Shown: positions 1-8,642, counted from the stretch's first letter. The stretch: DNA of 37,765 nt from Streptomyces apricus (GCF_008369065.1 NZ_VDFC01000043.1:275984-313748); one strand, 5' to 3'. The notes: generated by a model not told the origin, from the letters alone. Translations and numbers: made by a program.

Positions 1-2
1 CA

Positions 3-1757
3 CCGCCGATCAAGGTGGTCCGGGGCGGAGTGCTGCAGCGCGATGTCGCCGACGCCTGGGTCCGCAGGTCACGCCTTCCCCACATGGTGGGCCTCGACCT
101 GCGTGCCAAGATCGCCGCCAACAAGAACGCGGCGGAGCAGATCCTGCGGCTCATCGCCAAGTACGGTGCCGACACCGTCAAAGCCGTGATGCGCCGCATG
201 ATGGACGACGCCGAACGCCGGCTGAGGGCCAAGCTGGAAACCCTGCCCGACGGAACCTGGACCGCGATCGGCTACCAGGAACAGTCGCAGACCGGGGACC
301 GGGACCTGCACGCCATCAAGGTCGCGATGACCAAGGAGGGCGACCGGCTGGTCTTCGACTTCCGGGGAACGGCCGAGCAGACCGGCATCATCAACTGCCC
401 CTACCCGGGACTGCGGGCAGGGATCGTCTTCACCATGCTGCCTCTGCTGGCCGGGACTATCCCCTGGGCGGCGGGCGGGCTGATGCGCTGCTTCGAGATC
501 ATCACGGACGAGGACACCATCACCAACGCCTCGTTCCCGGCAGCCGTCGGGAAGGGGCCCTTCGGCCCGGCGTGGGGATCGGGCAACCTGGTCGCCGAGG
601 TCATCGCCAAGATGCTGGACGCCGAACCCGACCACCGCAGCGACGTGCAGTCGATCTGCAACGGCACCACCGACCTGTGCGTGGTGTCCGGCGTCGACGT
701 CCGCGGAGGCGGCAGCAAGGGCTTCGTGTCGCCCATCTTCGACGTCATGGCCGGCGGCTACGGGGCCCAGGTGCACCACGACGGCGTCGACACCGGCGGC
801 CGGCTCATCATCCCCTCCGCGCGGGCACCCGACGTCGAGATGACCGAGTACCTGTACCCCCTGGTCGCCCTGTGGCGACGGGAGCAGACCGACTCCGGCG
901 GACCGGGCCGGCAGCGGGGCGGCATGAGCGGCTCGGTCTGCTACGTGCAGCATCCGGACCAGAGCGGGACGATGTCCCTGGTCATCTCCGGCACCGGCAA
1001 GGTCGCGAACCAGAACGTCGGCCTGGCCGGGGGATACCCCGGCAACTCCCAACTCGACCTGGTGGTACGCGGTATCGGCGCGCCCCAGCTCGCCGGGGCG
1101 ACGGCGATCCCCGCCGACCTGGACGCGCTCGGCGGTGACATCGAGGTGCTGCCCTGCGAAGGGGAGTCGAACCTCGGCCCGGACGACGCACTGTATCTGC
1201 ACTGGCAGGCGGGCGGCGGCTACGGCGACCCGCTGCTCCGCCCGGCCGAGGGCGTCCGTGACGACGTGCTGCAGGTACGGGTGTCGGCGGACGCCGCACG
1301 GGACATCTACGGCGTCGCCTTCCACGAGAACGGTGAAGTGGACGTGCGTGCCACCGACGAGATCCGCGCGAAGCTGCGCCACCGCCGCGCCGCCGATGCG
1401 GGCCTGCCCGACGCCCGGCTCGAACCGATCGGCACGCCGGACCTGAGTGAGCTGCGCCGGCTCGACGACAACCTCGCGGTCCGGACGTCGTCCGACGGCA
1501 TCGGCACGGTGGTGTGTGCCCACTGCACCACCGAGATCGGACCGTTGGCCGAAGGCGTGTTCATCGAGGAGTTGGCCCGCCGCGACTCCGCACCGGCCGA
1601 GGCCGGGCCGCACATCTGGCACGACCCGTCGGTCTACGTCGACGCGGACATCGTCTTCCGCCAGCTGTTCTGCCCCGGCTGCCTGACCACGGTCAGCTCC
1701 CGAGTCGTACCCGTCGACCATCCGCTGCCCTACGACGACTACAGGCGCTGGGCCTGA
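3..1757 (+). CDS. Hydantoinase B / ketone carboxylase-type subunit, 5' end cut off
   Basis: The reading frame is open from the left edge, so the N-terminus lies outside the window. The visible part has the hydantoinase B/oxoprolinase (HyuB) pattern: a GDLRAQ-type stretch (here LDLRAKIAANKNA near residue 30), a conserved FDFRGTAEQ strand, a Gly-rich central part and a C-terminal GGGYGDPL motif. Proteins of this family act as one subunit of ATP-dependent hydantoinases or of acetone/acetophenone carboxylases. After the HyuB part there is an extra tail of about 90 residues with two CxxC pairs (codons at 1515/1524 and 1671/1680), probably a zinc-binding module similar in kind to the small subunit of ketone carboxylases; this assignment is inference. 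The next gene starts 25 nt downstream, so it heads or continues an operon. The partner HyuA-like subunit would be expected just upstream. Confidence 0.85.
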   Translation, partial: PPIKVVRGGVLQRDVADAWVRRSRLPHMVGLDLRAKIAANKNAAEQILRLIAKYGADTVKAVMRRMMDDAERRLRAKLETLPDGTWTAIGYQEQSQTGDRDLHAIKVAMTKEGDRLVFDFRGTAEQTGIINCPYPGLRAGIVFTMLPLLAGTIPWAAGGLMRCFEIITDEDTITNASFPAAVGKGPFGPAWGSGNLVAEVIAKMLDAEPDHRSDVQSICNGTTDLCVVSGVDVRGGGSKGFVSPIFDVMAGGYGAQVHHDGVDTGGRLIIPSARAPDVEMTEYLYPLVALWRREQTDSGGPGRQRGGMSGSVCYVQHPDQSGTMSLVISGTGKVANQNVGLAGGYPGNSQLDLVVRGIGAPQLAGATAIPADLDALGGDIEVLPCEGESNLGPDDALYLHWQAGGGYGDPLLRPAEGVRDDVLQVRVSADAARDIYGVAFHENGEVDVRATDEIRAKLRHRRAADAGLPDARLEPIGTPDLSELRRLDDNLAVRTSSDGIGTVVCAHCTTEIGPLAEGVFIEELARRDSAPAEAGPHIWHDPSVYVDADIVFRQLFCPGCLTTVSSRVVPVDHPLPYDDYRRWA

Positions 1758-1782
1758 GAGCACCAGCAGAAGGAGACAGAAC

Positions 1783-3222
1783 GTGAACCCGCACCACCAT
1801 TCCCTCTTCATAGGGGGTCAGTGGGTGACGCCTGCGTCCGAGGAGAGGATCACCGTCCTCGACGCGAGCACCGAGGACGTCCTCGGCAGCGTCCCGAACG
1901 GCAGCCAGAAGGACATGGACGCGGCCGTGGCCGCCGCACGCGCGGCCTTCGACGACCCGGGCGGCTGGGCCGCCTGGGAACCGGCACGGCGGGCGGACGC
2001 CCTCCACCGTCTCGCCGAGGCACTGGAGCGACGCGCCGAGGCCATCACCCGTGTCGTCAGCGCCCAGAACGGTATGACGATCTCGCTCTCCGAGCAGGTC
2101 GAGGGCGCCCTGCCGACCGTCCTGCTGCGCTACTACGCCGATCTCGTCCGCGACGACACGGGCGAAGAGGTCCGCGACGGCATGCTCGGCGCGCCCGTCC
2201 ACGTGCGCCGTGAACCCCTCGGCGTGGTCGCGGCCATCGTCCCCTGGAACGCTCCGCAGCTCCTGTCCGCGACGAAGTACGCGCCCGGCCTGGCCGCGGG
2301 ATGCACCTTCGTGCTCAAGCCGTCCCCGGAGACCGTGCTCGACGCGGTTCTCTTCGCGGAGGCCGTCGAGGAAGCGGGACTGCCGCCCGGCGTCGTCAAC
2401 GTCGTCCCGGCAGGTCGCGAAGTCGGCGCGTACCTCGTCTCGCATCCCGGTGTCGACAAGGTCGCCTTCACCGGGTCCACCGGCGCGGGCCGCCAGATCG
2501 GCGCGGCGTGCGGCACCCTCCTGCGTCCGGTGACACTGGAGCTCGGTGGCAAGTCGGCGGCCGTCATCCTCGACGACGTCGACCTCGAATCGGCGATCGC
2601 CGAACCGTTCTTCCAGGCGACGCTGCTGGCGAACGGCCAGGCCTGCTTCGCCAGCACCCGCGTACTCGCGCCGCGGAGCCGTTACGACGAGGTCGTGGAC
2701 GCCGTGTCATCCCTGGTCGGCGGCCTGACGGTCGGAAGTCCTCTGGATCGCACAACGCAGATCGGTCCCATGGCGACCGCACGCCAGCGTGACCGGGTCG
2801 AGGGGTTCATCAGGCAGGGCAGGACGGAAGGCGCCCGGCTCGTGGTCGGCGGCTCCCGCCCCGACTTCGAAAAGGGCTTCTACGTCACACCGACCGTGTT
2901 CGCCGACGTGGACAACGCGCAGGTCATCGCGCGCGAGGAGATCTTCGGCCCGGTGCTGTCCGTCATCGCGTACACCGACGAGGACGACGCGGTGCGCATC
3001 GCCAACGACTCGGAGTACGGGCTGGGCGGGTCCGTGTGGACGGACGACGACGAGCGCGGTATGCGCGTCGCGCGCCGGATGCAGACGGGAACGGTCGGCC
3101 TGAACCACTACACGGTCGACCCGGCGGCACCGTTCGGTGGCATCAAGGCCAGCGGACTGGGCCGGGAGTTCGGCCCCGAGGCACTGCGCAACTACCAGCA
3201 GGTCAAGTCGATCTACCGATGA
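1783..3222 (+). CDS. NAD(P)-dependent aldehyde dehydrogenase
   Basis: A 479-residue protein of normal length for the aldehyde dehydrogenase superfamily, which oxidises aldehydes to acids with NAD(P)+. The catalytic set is complete: Asn156 in PWN, Glu253 in LELGGKS, and the nucleophile Cys288 in GQACFAST. The cofactor-binding FTGSTGAGR and the C-terminal PFGGIKASGLGRE are also present. It starts at GTG 1783, with AAGGAGA about 9 nt upstream. It lies between a carboxylase-type subunit and the meta-cleavage genes and probably handles an aldehyde made in that route. The substrate cannot be told from sequence. Confidence 0.93.
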   Translation: MNPHHHSLFIGGQWVTPASEERITVLDASTEDVLGSVPNGSQKDMDAAVAAARAAFDDPGGWAAWEPARRADALHRLAEALERRAEAITRVVSAQNGMTISLSEQVEGALPTVLLRYYADLVRDDTGEEVRDGMLGAPVHVRREPLGVVAAIVPWNAPQLLSATKYAPGLAAGCTFVLKPSPETVLDAVLFAEAVEEAGLPPGVVNVVPAGREVGAYLVSHPGVDKVAFTGSTGAGRQIGAACGTLLRPVTLELGGKSAAVILDDVDLESAIAEPFFQATLLANGQACFASTRVLAPRSRYDEVVDAVSSLVGGLTVGSPLDRTTQIGPMATARQRDRVEGFIRQGRTEGARLVVGGSRPDFEKGFYVTPTVFADVDNAQVIAREEIFGPVLSVIAYTDEDDAVRIANDSEYGLGGSVWTDDDERGMRVARRMQTGTVGLNHYTVDPAAPFGGIKASGLGREFGPEALRNYQQVKSIYR

Positions 3223-3268
3223 GTCGTTCAGAGTCACACAGCGAGCGTTACAGAGAGGTGGGATCGGC

Positions 3269-4084
3269 GTGACGAGCATGATGGACGTCGGAGACACGCG
3301 ACTGGCCTACACCGACGTGGGTGCCGGCAGTCCCATTGTGTGGCTGCACGGCTCGGGGCCGGGCGCCACGGGCATGAGCAACTTCGGCGGCAACCTGGCA
3401 GCCTTCGAGGACCACCGCAACATCGTGGTGGACCTCCCCGGCTGGGGACGTTCCAGCAGGCCTACGACGGACGAGCCCCTGATCTTCCATGCGGCGGAGC
3501 GCGTGTGCGACGCCATGACGGCGCTCGGGATCGAACGTGCCCATCTGGTGGGCAACTCCTACGGTGGCGCCGTCGCGATGCGCCTGGCGATGCGTCATCC
3601 CGAGCGCGTGGACCGGCTGGTGCTCATGGCTCCGGGAGGAGTCCTGCCCGCCGACGCCCCACCGTGGCCCAAGGGGCTTGAGCACCTCTTCGCCTACATG
3701 GCGGACGAGAAGCCCTCACGGCAGGCCATGGCCGAGTTCGTGCGGCTGATGGTGTTCGACGAGTCGCTGGCGACCGAGTCCCTCATCGACGAGCGGTACG
3801 AGTCGAGCCTGAGGGCCCACCCCGAGCTGCCGATTCCCCCGAACTTCGGCGATCTGACTCCCGACCTGCATCGTGTCGCCGCTCCCACCCTGCTCGTCTG
3901 GGGACGGGAGGACCAGACCGTCCCGCTGGCCTGGGCGTCGAAGATCCTGGAGGGCATACCGAACGCGGAGCTGCGCGTTCTGCCCCACTGCCGGCACTGG
4001 GTGCAGTACGAGCGTGCACCCGAGTTCAACCACATCGTCAGCGAGTTCCTGCGAGGCGGAGCGTCCGCCGCAGTGGAGGGATGA
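3269..4084 (+). CDS. Alpha/beta hydrolase, meta-cleavage product hydrolase type
   Basis: A 271-residue alpha/beta-hydrolase. The triad can be placed at Ser97 (GNSYGG), Asp215 (GREDQTVP) and His243 (CRHW). The early HGSGPGATG motif is the oxyanion-hole signature of C-C bond hydrolases such as BphD, HsaD and XylF, which cut the ring-opened product of extradiol dioxygenases. The next gene is such a dioxygenase, which supports this role. GTG 3269 is chosen because AGAGAGGTGGG lies just upstream and the conserved fold begins there; a longer frame from 3137 would overlap the aldehyde dehydrogenase. The stop nearly touches the next gene (4089). Confidence 0.88.
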   Translation: MTSMMDVGDTRLAYTDVGAGSPIVWLHGSGPGATGMSNFGGNLAAFEDHRNIVVDLPGWGRSSRPTTDEPLIFHAAERVCDAMTALGIERAHLVGNSYGGAVAMRLAMRHPERVDRLVLMAPGGVLPADAPPWPKGLEHLFAYMADEKPSRQAMAEFVRLMVFDESLATESLIDERYESSLRAHPELPIPPNFGDLTPDLHRVAAPTLLVWGREDQTVPLAWASKILEGIPNAELRVLPHCRHWVQYERAPEFNHIVSEFLRGGASAAVEG

Positions 4085-4088
4085 GGCC

Positions 4089-4958
4089 GTGGGTATCCGC
4101 AAACTGGGTTACGTCGGACTCAACGTCACCGACGTGGACGCCTGGACCGACCTGCTCGGACGCACGCTGGGCATCGGCGTCACCATGGAGAAGTTCGGCA
4201 CCGACAAGGTCGCCCTCGCCGAACTCGACATGTTCAAGTACCGCGTGGCTCTCCACCCGTCCACGCAGGACGGCCCACGGGAACTGGGCTGGATCGTCGA
4301 CACTCCGAGCGAGCTCGACCGACTCACCCAGAGGCTCACCCGCGCGGGCTTCACCGTCGGCGACGGCTCGCCGGAGGAGACACGGCTGCGCGGCGCGACC
4401 CTGCTGCGCTGGTTCACCGATCCGGTCGGATACCGGGTCGAGCTGGCGGTCGGCGAGACCAAGGCGCGCACCAGTGTCGCGCGCCCGGACGGCACGAGCC
4501 CGGGTGCCACCGGCCTCGGCCACTTCGTACTGGCCAGTCCCGAGCTCGACGAACTCCGCGAACTGTACGAGTCCGTCCTTGAGTTCAAGCTGACCGACTA
4601 CCGCGCCCCCGGTCTGTACTTCTTCCGTTGCAACACGGCCCACCACAGCATCGCGCTCGCGCGCGCGGAGGCGCCGTCGATCCATCACCTTGAGTTCGAG
4701 TACGACTCGCTCGACGACGTGGGGCGGGCCTACGACCGTGCCAAGGCCAACGGTGCGCCGGTCTCCATCAGTCTCGGCCGGCACATGAACGACAAGGCGA
4801 TCTCGTTCTACGTGCGGAACCCCAGCGGGTTCCACCTGGAGATCGGCTGCGGCGGGATTGAAGTCGGGGAGGACTGGGTGCCGCACGACTTCGGTGTCCC
4901 GGATGTGTGGGGGCACCACCACGCCAGTGCCAATCCCTTCGCGTCGCCGACGTCATGA
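4089..4958 (+). CDS. Two-domain extradiol ring-cleavage dioxygenase (VOC fold)
   Basis: A 289-residue type I extradiol dioxygenase of the vicinal oxygen chelate superfamily, with two VOC modules (about residues 1-130 and 140-270). The Fe(II) ligands are visible and well spaced: His145 (LGHFVLAS), His199 or His200 (SIHHLEFEY) and Glu251 (FHLEIGCGG). In BphC the set is 146-210-260. Such enzymes open catechol or 2,3-dihydroxybiphenyl-type rings with O2. GTG 4089 begins the typical opening (GIRKLGYVGLNVTD) 4 nt after the hydrolase stop. The stop overlaps the next start as ATGA, so translation is probably coupled. The natural ring substrate is unknown. Confidence 0.9.
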   Translation: MGIRKLGYVGLNVTDVDAWTDLLGRTLGIGVTMEKFGTDKVALAELDMFKYRVALHPSTQDGPRELGWIVDTPSELDRLTQRLTRAGFTVGDGSPEETRLRGATLLRWFTDPVGYRVELAVGETKARTSVARPDGTSPGATGLGHFVLASPELDELRELYESVLEFKLTDYRAPGLYFFRCNTAHHSIALARAEAPSIHHLEFEYDSLDDVGRAYDRAKANGAPVSISLGRHMNDKAISFYVRNPSGFHLEIGCGGIEVGEDWVPHDFGVPDVWGHHHASANPFASPTS

Positions 4959-5719
4959 CGGGCACCTACCGGGGCCCTGACCTGTCCGGTCGCCGTGCCG
5001 TCGTCACCGGCGCGGCGAGCGGGATCGGCGAGGCCGTTGCGACTCGGCTGGCGGGGCTCGGAGCGCACGTCGTCGTGTGTGACATCGATGCCGGGGGTGC
5101 GGCACGGACGGCTGAGCGGATCGGCGGTGAGGCGCTGGTCGTCGACCTGAGCCGGACCGCGGACCTGGCGGACCTGACCCTGGAAGCGGACATCCTGGTG
5201 AACAACGCCGGAGTCCAGCACGTCGCTCCCGTCGAGGGGTTCGAGCCCGAGCGGTTCGCGTTCATGCTGCGACTGATGCTGGAGGCACCCTTCCTGCTCA
5301 GCCGTGCGGCCCTGCCCCGCATGTACGAGCGGGGCTGGGGCCGGATCGTCCACATCTCCAGCGTTCACGGACTGCGGGCCAGTCCTTACAAAAGCGCGTA
5401 CGTCAGCACCAAGCACGGTCTTGTGGGGCTGTCGAAGGTCATCGCCCTGGAGGGGGCCGCCAAGGGGGTGACCAGCAACTGCGTGTGTCCCGGGTATGTG
5501 CGCACCCCACTGGTGGAGAAACAGCTGGCGGACCAGGCGGCGGTACACGGACTGAGCCCCGATCAGGTGGTCTCGGACGTACTGCTGGCGCGATCGGCGC
5601 TCAAGCGGCTGATAGAGCCCGATGAGGTCGCCGGCGCGGTGGCCTTCCTCTGCTCACCGGAGGCGATGTCCGTCACCGGCACGGAGCTGACCCTGGACGG
5701 AGGGTGGAGCGCGTCCTGA
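4955..5719 (+). CDS. SDR oxidoreductase, 3-hydroxybutyrate dehydrogenase-like
   Basis: A 254-residue classical short-chain dehydrogenase. Seen: TGAASGIG nucleotide-binding loop near residue 18, NNAG, catalytic Ser136, and Tyr149/Lys153 in YVSTK, with the usual 13-residue Ser-Tyr spacing. Several stretches recall bacterial 3-hydroxybutyrate dehydrogenases: NNAGVQH, AHG-type loop (SVHG), NCVCPGYVRTPLVEKQ and a DGGWSA end. It has an acidic residue (Asp) after the second strand (VVVCDID), which favours NAD over NADP. The start is in a 4-nt ATGA overlap with the dioxygenase gene. It could act on acetoacetate/3-hydroxybutyrate or on another small hydroxy acid of the same pathway. Confidence 0.85.
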   Translation: MTGTYRGPDLSGRRAVVTGAASGIGEAVATRLAGLGAHVVVCDIDAGGAARTAERIGGEALVVDLSRTADLADLTLEADILVNNAGVQHVAPVEGFEPERFAFMLRLMLEAPFLLSRAALPRMYERGWGRIVHISSVHGLRASPYKSAYVSTKHGLVGLSKVIALEGAAKGVTSNCVCPGYVRTPLVEKQLADQAAVHGLSPDQVVSDVLLARSALKRLIEPDEVAGAVAFLCSPEAMSVTGTELTLDGGWSAS

Positions 5720-5846
5720 CCACGATGCCCATGGCGTTCACGGTGCTTCACGGCACTGGTCCGCGAACAGGTCGCTCCTCTTCGGCCTGTCCCGTGGACG
5801 CCGTCGGTGCCGTGACGCAGCCGGCGGGATTAGCGACCCACGCCGA

Positions 5847-5874
5847 GCGCCCCGCCGACGATTCGGCGGGGCGC
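5847..5874. terminator. Bidirectional hairpin terminator between convergent genes
   Basis: A perfect 12-bp stem (GCGCCCCGCCGA with its complement) closed by a 4-nt loop CGAT. It lies between the end of the SDR operon (plus) and the end of the TetR gene (minus), so it can serve both. It has no clear U-tract, as is usual in Streptomyces. Confidence 0.75.
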
Positions 5875-5908
5875 GGTGCTACTGCCGTGTTGCCGGCGGG
5901 CGGTCGGG

Positions 5909-6532
5909 TTACGGCGTGGCGGTGGTGTTGGAGGTGAGCTCCGGGATCGTGCGGGCTTTGAGGATGCCTTCGACGCCGTGCAGGAAGGTGTCGGAGATCA
6001 GCTTCGGGTCGAAGAGGCAGCCGGCCGACATGGCGCCGTCGCGGAGCATGACGAAGTGACGCCCCGCGGCGTCGGCCGTCTTCTCGCTGGTCTGTGCCAG
6101 CATGTCGGTGACGGTGGTCAGGAACCATTGCCGGTGGGCCAGGACGGTCTGGTGGATCGGGTGGGCGGGATCGGAGTACTCGGCCGCCGCATTGAGGAAG
6201 GCACATCCGCGGAAGCCGGTCGACTGGATGCCATCGGTGATGGAACGGGCCACTGCCCGGACCTGATCGTTCGGTGACGAGCTGCTCGCTTGAGCGGCAG
6301 CGACCTGCCCCCGGATGGCCTGGTCGGCCTGCGCGAGGTAGGCCAGGATGAGGTCTTCCTTGCTCGCGAAATGCCGGTACAACGTGGCCCGGGTGACCTG
6401 CGCCTCCGCGACGATCCGGTCGATACCGACGGAATGGATCCCCTCGGTGTAGAAGATCCGGGTTGCTGTGTTGAGCAGCCGCGTACGCGCCTCAGACACC
6501 GTGCCGCTGCCGCCTTCAGTCCTCGGACTCAT
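5909..6532 (-). CDS. TetR family transcriptional regulator
   Basis: A 207-residue regulator. Residues about 17-62 form the TetR_N helix-turn-helix (RTRLLNTATRIFYTEG then VTRATLYRHFASKEDL). The C-terminal half is the variable ligand domain and contains FRGCAFLNAAAE, a stretch seen in TetR proteins near oxidoreductases. The gene lies downstream of ohr on the same strand but has its own 190-bp leader. A GAACGTTC palindrome lies 30 bp upstream of its start, and four related sites lie between ohr and the terpene cyclase, so autoregulation and control of ohr are likely. The ligand is unknown. Confidence 0.9.
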   Translation of the reverse strand: MSPRTEGGSGTVSEARTRLLNTATRIFYTEGIHSVGIDRIVAEAQVTRATLYRHFASKEDLILAYLAQADQAIRGQVAAAQASSSSPNDQVRAVARSITDGIQSTGFRGCAFLNAAAEYSDPAHPIHQTVLAHRQWFLTTVTDMLAQTSEKTADAAGRHFVMLRDGAMSAGCLFDPKLISDTFLHGVEGILKARTIPELTSNTTATP

Positions 6533-6561
6533 ACGCTCCCTTACCAGATCTAGACGAGATA

Positions 6562-6569
6562 GAACGTTC
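6562..6569. promoter_or_regulatory. Palindromic operator site (GAACGTTC), tetR promoter
   Basis: Perfect 8-bp palindrome in the context ATAGAACGTTCGAT, 30 bp upstream of the TetR start at 6532. It is the same word as the sites at 7263, 7316 and 7426. Most simply it is the autoregulatory operator of this TetR gene. Confidence 0.6.
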
Positions 6570-6683
6570 GATTCCCATTATAGTACGTGCGGCCCCATGT
6601 AGGTAACGGACAATGGTTCCGCAAGGGCTCGCTCAAGCGTCTGTTCTGCCCCGGCCCGGCGCGCCTACGTGGAGCTTCCTGCT

Positions 6684-6717
6684 CGGTCGGGGGGGCGAAG
6701 CCGGCTCCCCCCGACCG
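6684..6717 (-). terminator. Hairpin terminator of ohr
   Basis: An 11-bp perfect stem (CGGTCGGGGGG with CCCCCCGACCG) and a 12-nt loop. It ends four bases before the ohr stop codon on the side where ohr transcription leaves the gene. Confidence 0.6.
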
Positions 6718-6720
6718 GCG

Positions 6721-7149
6721 TCACGCTACCGTGACCGTCAGCTCGACCGGAACGTTGCCGCGTGTTGCGTTGGAGTACGGGCACATGGCGTGAGCTGCCT
6801 CAACCAGCTTGTCCGCCACGTCCTGTGCAATGCCTGCCAGTTCGACATGCAGGGCGGCGTTGAGGCCGAATCCACCTTCCGGCGTCTTCTCCACCCCCAC
6901 CTCGACAACGACAGCGGAGTCGGAGATCTGGATCTGCTGTTGGGCCGCTACGGCCTTGAGGGCCGAGTGGAAGCATGAGGCCCAGCCTGCGGCGAACAGC
7001 TGCTCGGGATTGGTGGCGCCGCCGGGGCCGCCCATCTCCTTCGGGATCGCCAGGGTCACGTCGAGCAGTCCGTCATTGGTCCGCGCGCGTCCCCCCGCCC
7101 TGCCGTCGCCGGTGGACGTGGCGATGCCCCTGTAAATGGTGTCGGTCAT
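6721..7149 (-). CDS. ohr: Organic hydroperoxide resistance protein (Ohr/OsmC family)
   Basis: A 142-residue thiol peroxidase that reduces organic hydroperoxides, usually with lipoyl-dependent recycling. Both catalytic cysteines are visible: Cys59 in GWASCFHSA and Cys123 in HAMCPYSNATRGN. The latter motif separates Ohr from plain OsmC. The N-terminal YRGIATSTGDGRAGG and NPEQLFAAG stretches are typical. The start is ATG 7149 with GGGAGAG 6-7 nt upstream. Ohr genes are commonly controlled by MarR-type OhrR; here the neighbour is a TetR and TetR-like palindromes fill the upstream region, so the control may differ. Confidence 0.93.
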   Translation of the reverse strand: MTDTIYRGIATSTGDGRAGGRARTNDGLLDVTLAIPKEMGGPGGATNPEQLFAAGWASCFHSALKAVAAQQQIQISDSAVVVEVGVEKTPEGGFGLNAALHVELAGIAQDVADKLVEAAHAMCPYSNATRGNVPVELTVTVA

Positions 7150-7262
7150 CTTTTACTCTCCCTGGTTCAGGAAACGCCCTGGTGAAGCCGCTGCGTCACG
7201 CTCGCGACTGCGGTCGCCGTCGTGGCGGGTTGTCCGGCCGACGGATCAGCCGCCGCAAGGTA

Positions 7263-7433
7263 GAACGTTCGGTATAGATATCAGTTTCGCAGTCCGGGTG
7301 GTCACTGTCAAGACAGAACGTTCTACTCATTCGACTTGGTGAGCGCCACTCCGGGTCACGCCTTCGGTAGAAGGCAGAACGATCGGTCTTGACGGAACTC
7401 GCGACGCAGCCGTACGGTGAAGACCGAACGTTC
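7263..7433. promoter_or_regulatory. Cluster of four GAACGTTC-type operator sites
   Basis: The gap between ohr (minus, start 7149) and the terpene cyclase (plus, start 7599) holds palindromes at 7263-7270, 7316-7323 and 7426-7433 (exact GAACGTTC) and at 7377-7384 (GAACGATC, one change). The flanks are alike: AG before the core and often CGGT or CT after it. Together with 6562-6569 this gives five sites in under 900 bp. They probably bind the nearby TetR protein and could control ohr, the terpene genes, or both. Confidence 0.6.
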
Positions 7434-7598
7434 TCCCCAGGGGGTCAGGTTCGTGTCGCCGCTGACAGGCCCTGCCTGTCCCTAGTGCTGGCGTAAGACC
7501 CCAGCTCGGACGGTGCAGACCTGTCCTTCTCCTCGGGCGTGCTCAGGCGTCCTAGCCCTGACGACTTCAGTCTCCCAGCAGTTTCACAGGAGGTCTCC

Positions 7599-8642
7599 AT
7601 GCACGGGCTCGCCGGGAAAGAAACCGCGATCACCACGACCGGAGTGGCCCTGCCCTACCCGGTGAGGGTCAACCCGTACCTGAATGACTCGTACGCGGAG
7701 TCTGAGGCATGGGCCCGCTCCATGGGAATGCTGAGTAGGAATCACCGGGGGTCCGAGGGGATCTGGACACCGGAACGGTTTCGTCGGATCGCAGTCCCCG
7801 ATCTCGCCGCCAAGATCGCTCCGGACGCCGAGCCGGCTGATCTGCTCCTCATCAACCAGGCGCTTGTCTGGATCTTCGCGTACGACGACTACTTCACCTC
7901 GGCCCACAAGCAGGTCCGGGACAGGGAAGGCGGATGGGAATACGCGCGCAGACTGTGTGATTTCATCGGTCCGGACCTCGGACTGTCTGTACCCGAACCG
8001 CGCGATCCTGTAGAACGCGGGCTCGTTGACCTGTGGCCACGCCTCGCGACCGGCCGGTCGTCCTACTGGCGCCGAGAGTTCACGCGAGCGATCCACGACT
8101 TCATCATCGGAGCCGCTCTTGAGCTGGAGAACATCTGTGATGACCGGGTACCTGACCTCATCCATTTCGTGAAACTCCGGCGCCAGACATTCGCCGGTGG
8201 CACGGGGGCGTGCTTCGCCGCGATGTCCACACGGGCTGAAATACCGGAACGTATCCGGGATACAGAGGCGGTCGCCTCACTTCTGGATGCCTTCATCGAC
8301 GTCATGGCGCTGGGAAACGAGGCCGTCTCCTACGACATGGAGATCAACGATGAAGGCGAGGTGAACAACCTCATGCTGGTCCTGCAGGACCTCGCGGGTG
8401 ATACGGGTGACGGCCTTGGTGAAGCGCACAGGATCGCGACTCGTCTCATTGTGGACCGAGTCGAGTACTTCAACCATTCGGTGGAGATCAAACTGCCGCA
8501 ACTCGCCACGGACATCGGCCTGTCAGCCGATGAGCTCGCGCAGATGAGGGCGTGGATCCGGGGCGCCGAAAGTTATCTGTCAGGTCTGTACGACTGGTAC
8601 GACTCCACCGCGCGCTACAAAGGCGGCGTCCAGGGTGCCTGA
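7599..8642 (+). CDS. Class I terpene cyclase
   Basis: A 347-residue bacterial terpene synthase, which ionises a prenyl diphosphate and cyclises it. The metal-binding first motif is DDYF at Asp96-Phe99 (a shortened DDxx[D/E] form). The second motif is the NSE triad Asn240-Ser244-Glu248, written NEAVSYDME with Glu instead of Asp in second place. Arg194, exactly 46 residues before the NSE Asn, is the diphosphate sensor, and a C-terminal RY pair (STARY) is present. The N-terminus lacks the Pro-rich extension of 2-methylisoborneol synthases. ATG 7599 follows ACAGGAGGT. Two P450 genes follow. Whether the substrate is FPP, GGPP or GPP, and the product, cannot be read from sequence. Confidence 0.93.
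   Translation: MHGLAGKETAITTTGVALPYPVRVNPYLNDSYAESEAWARSMGMLSRNHRGSEGIWTPERFRRIAVPDLAAKIAPDAEPADLLLINQALVWIFAYDDYFTSAHKQVRDREGGWEYARRLCDFIGPDLGLSVPEPRDPVERGLVDLWPRLATGRSSYWRREFTRAIHDFIIGAALELENICDDRVPDLIHFVKLRRQTFAGGTGACFAAMSTRAEIPERIRDTEAVASLLDAFIDVMALGNEAVSYDMEINDEGEVNNLMLVLQDLAGDTGDGLGEAHRIATRLIVDRVEYFNHSVEIKLPQLATDIGLSADELAQMRAWIRGAESYLSGLYDWYDSTARYKGGVQGA

Noticed and set aside
69-1811. A 580-residue minus-strand frame opposite the HyuB-like gene
   Set aside because: It is the exact antisense of a well-supported gene and is rich in Val/Gly/Asp from mirrored codons, with no family features.
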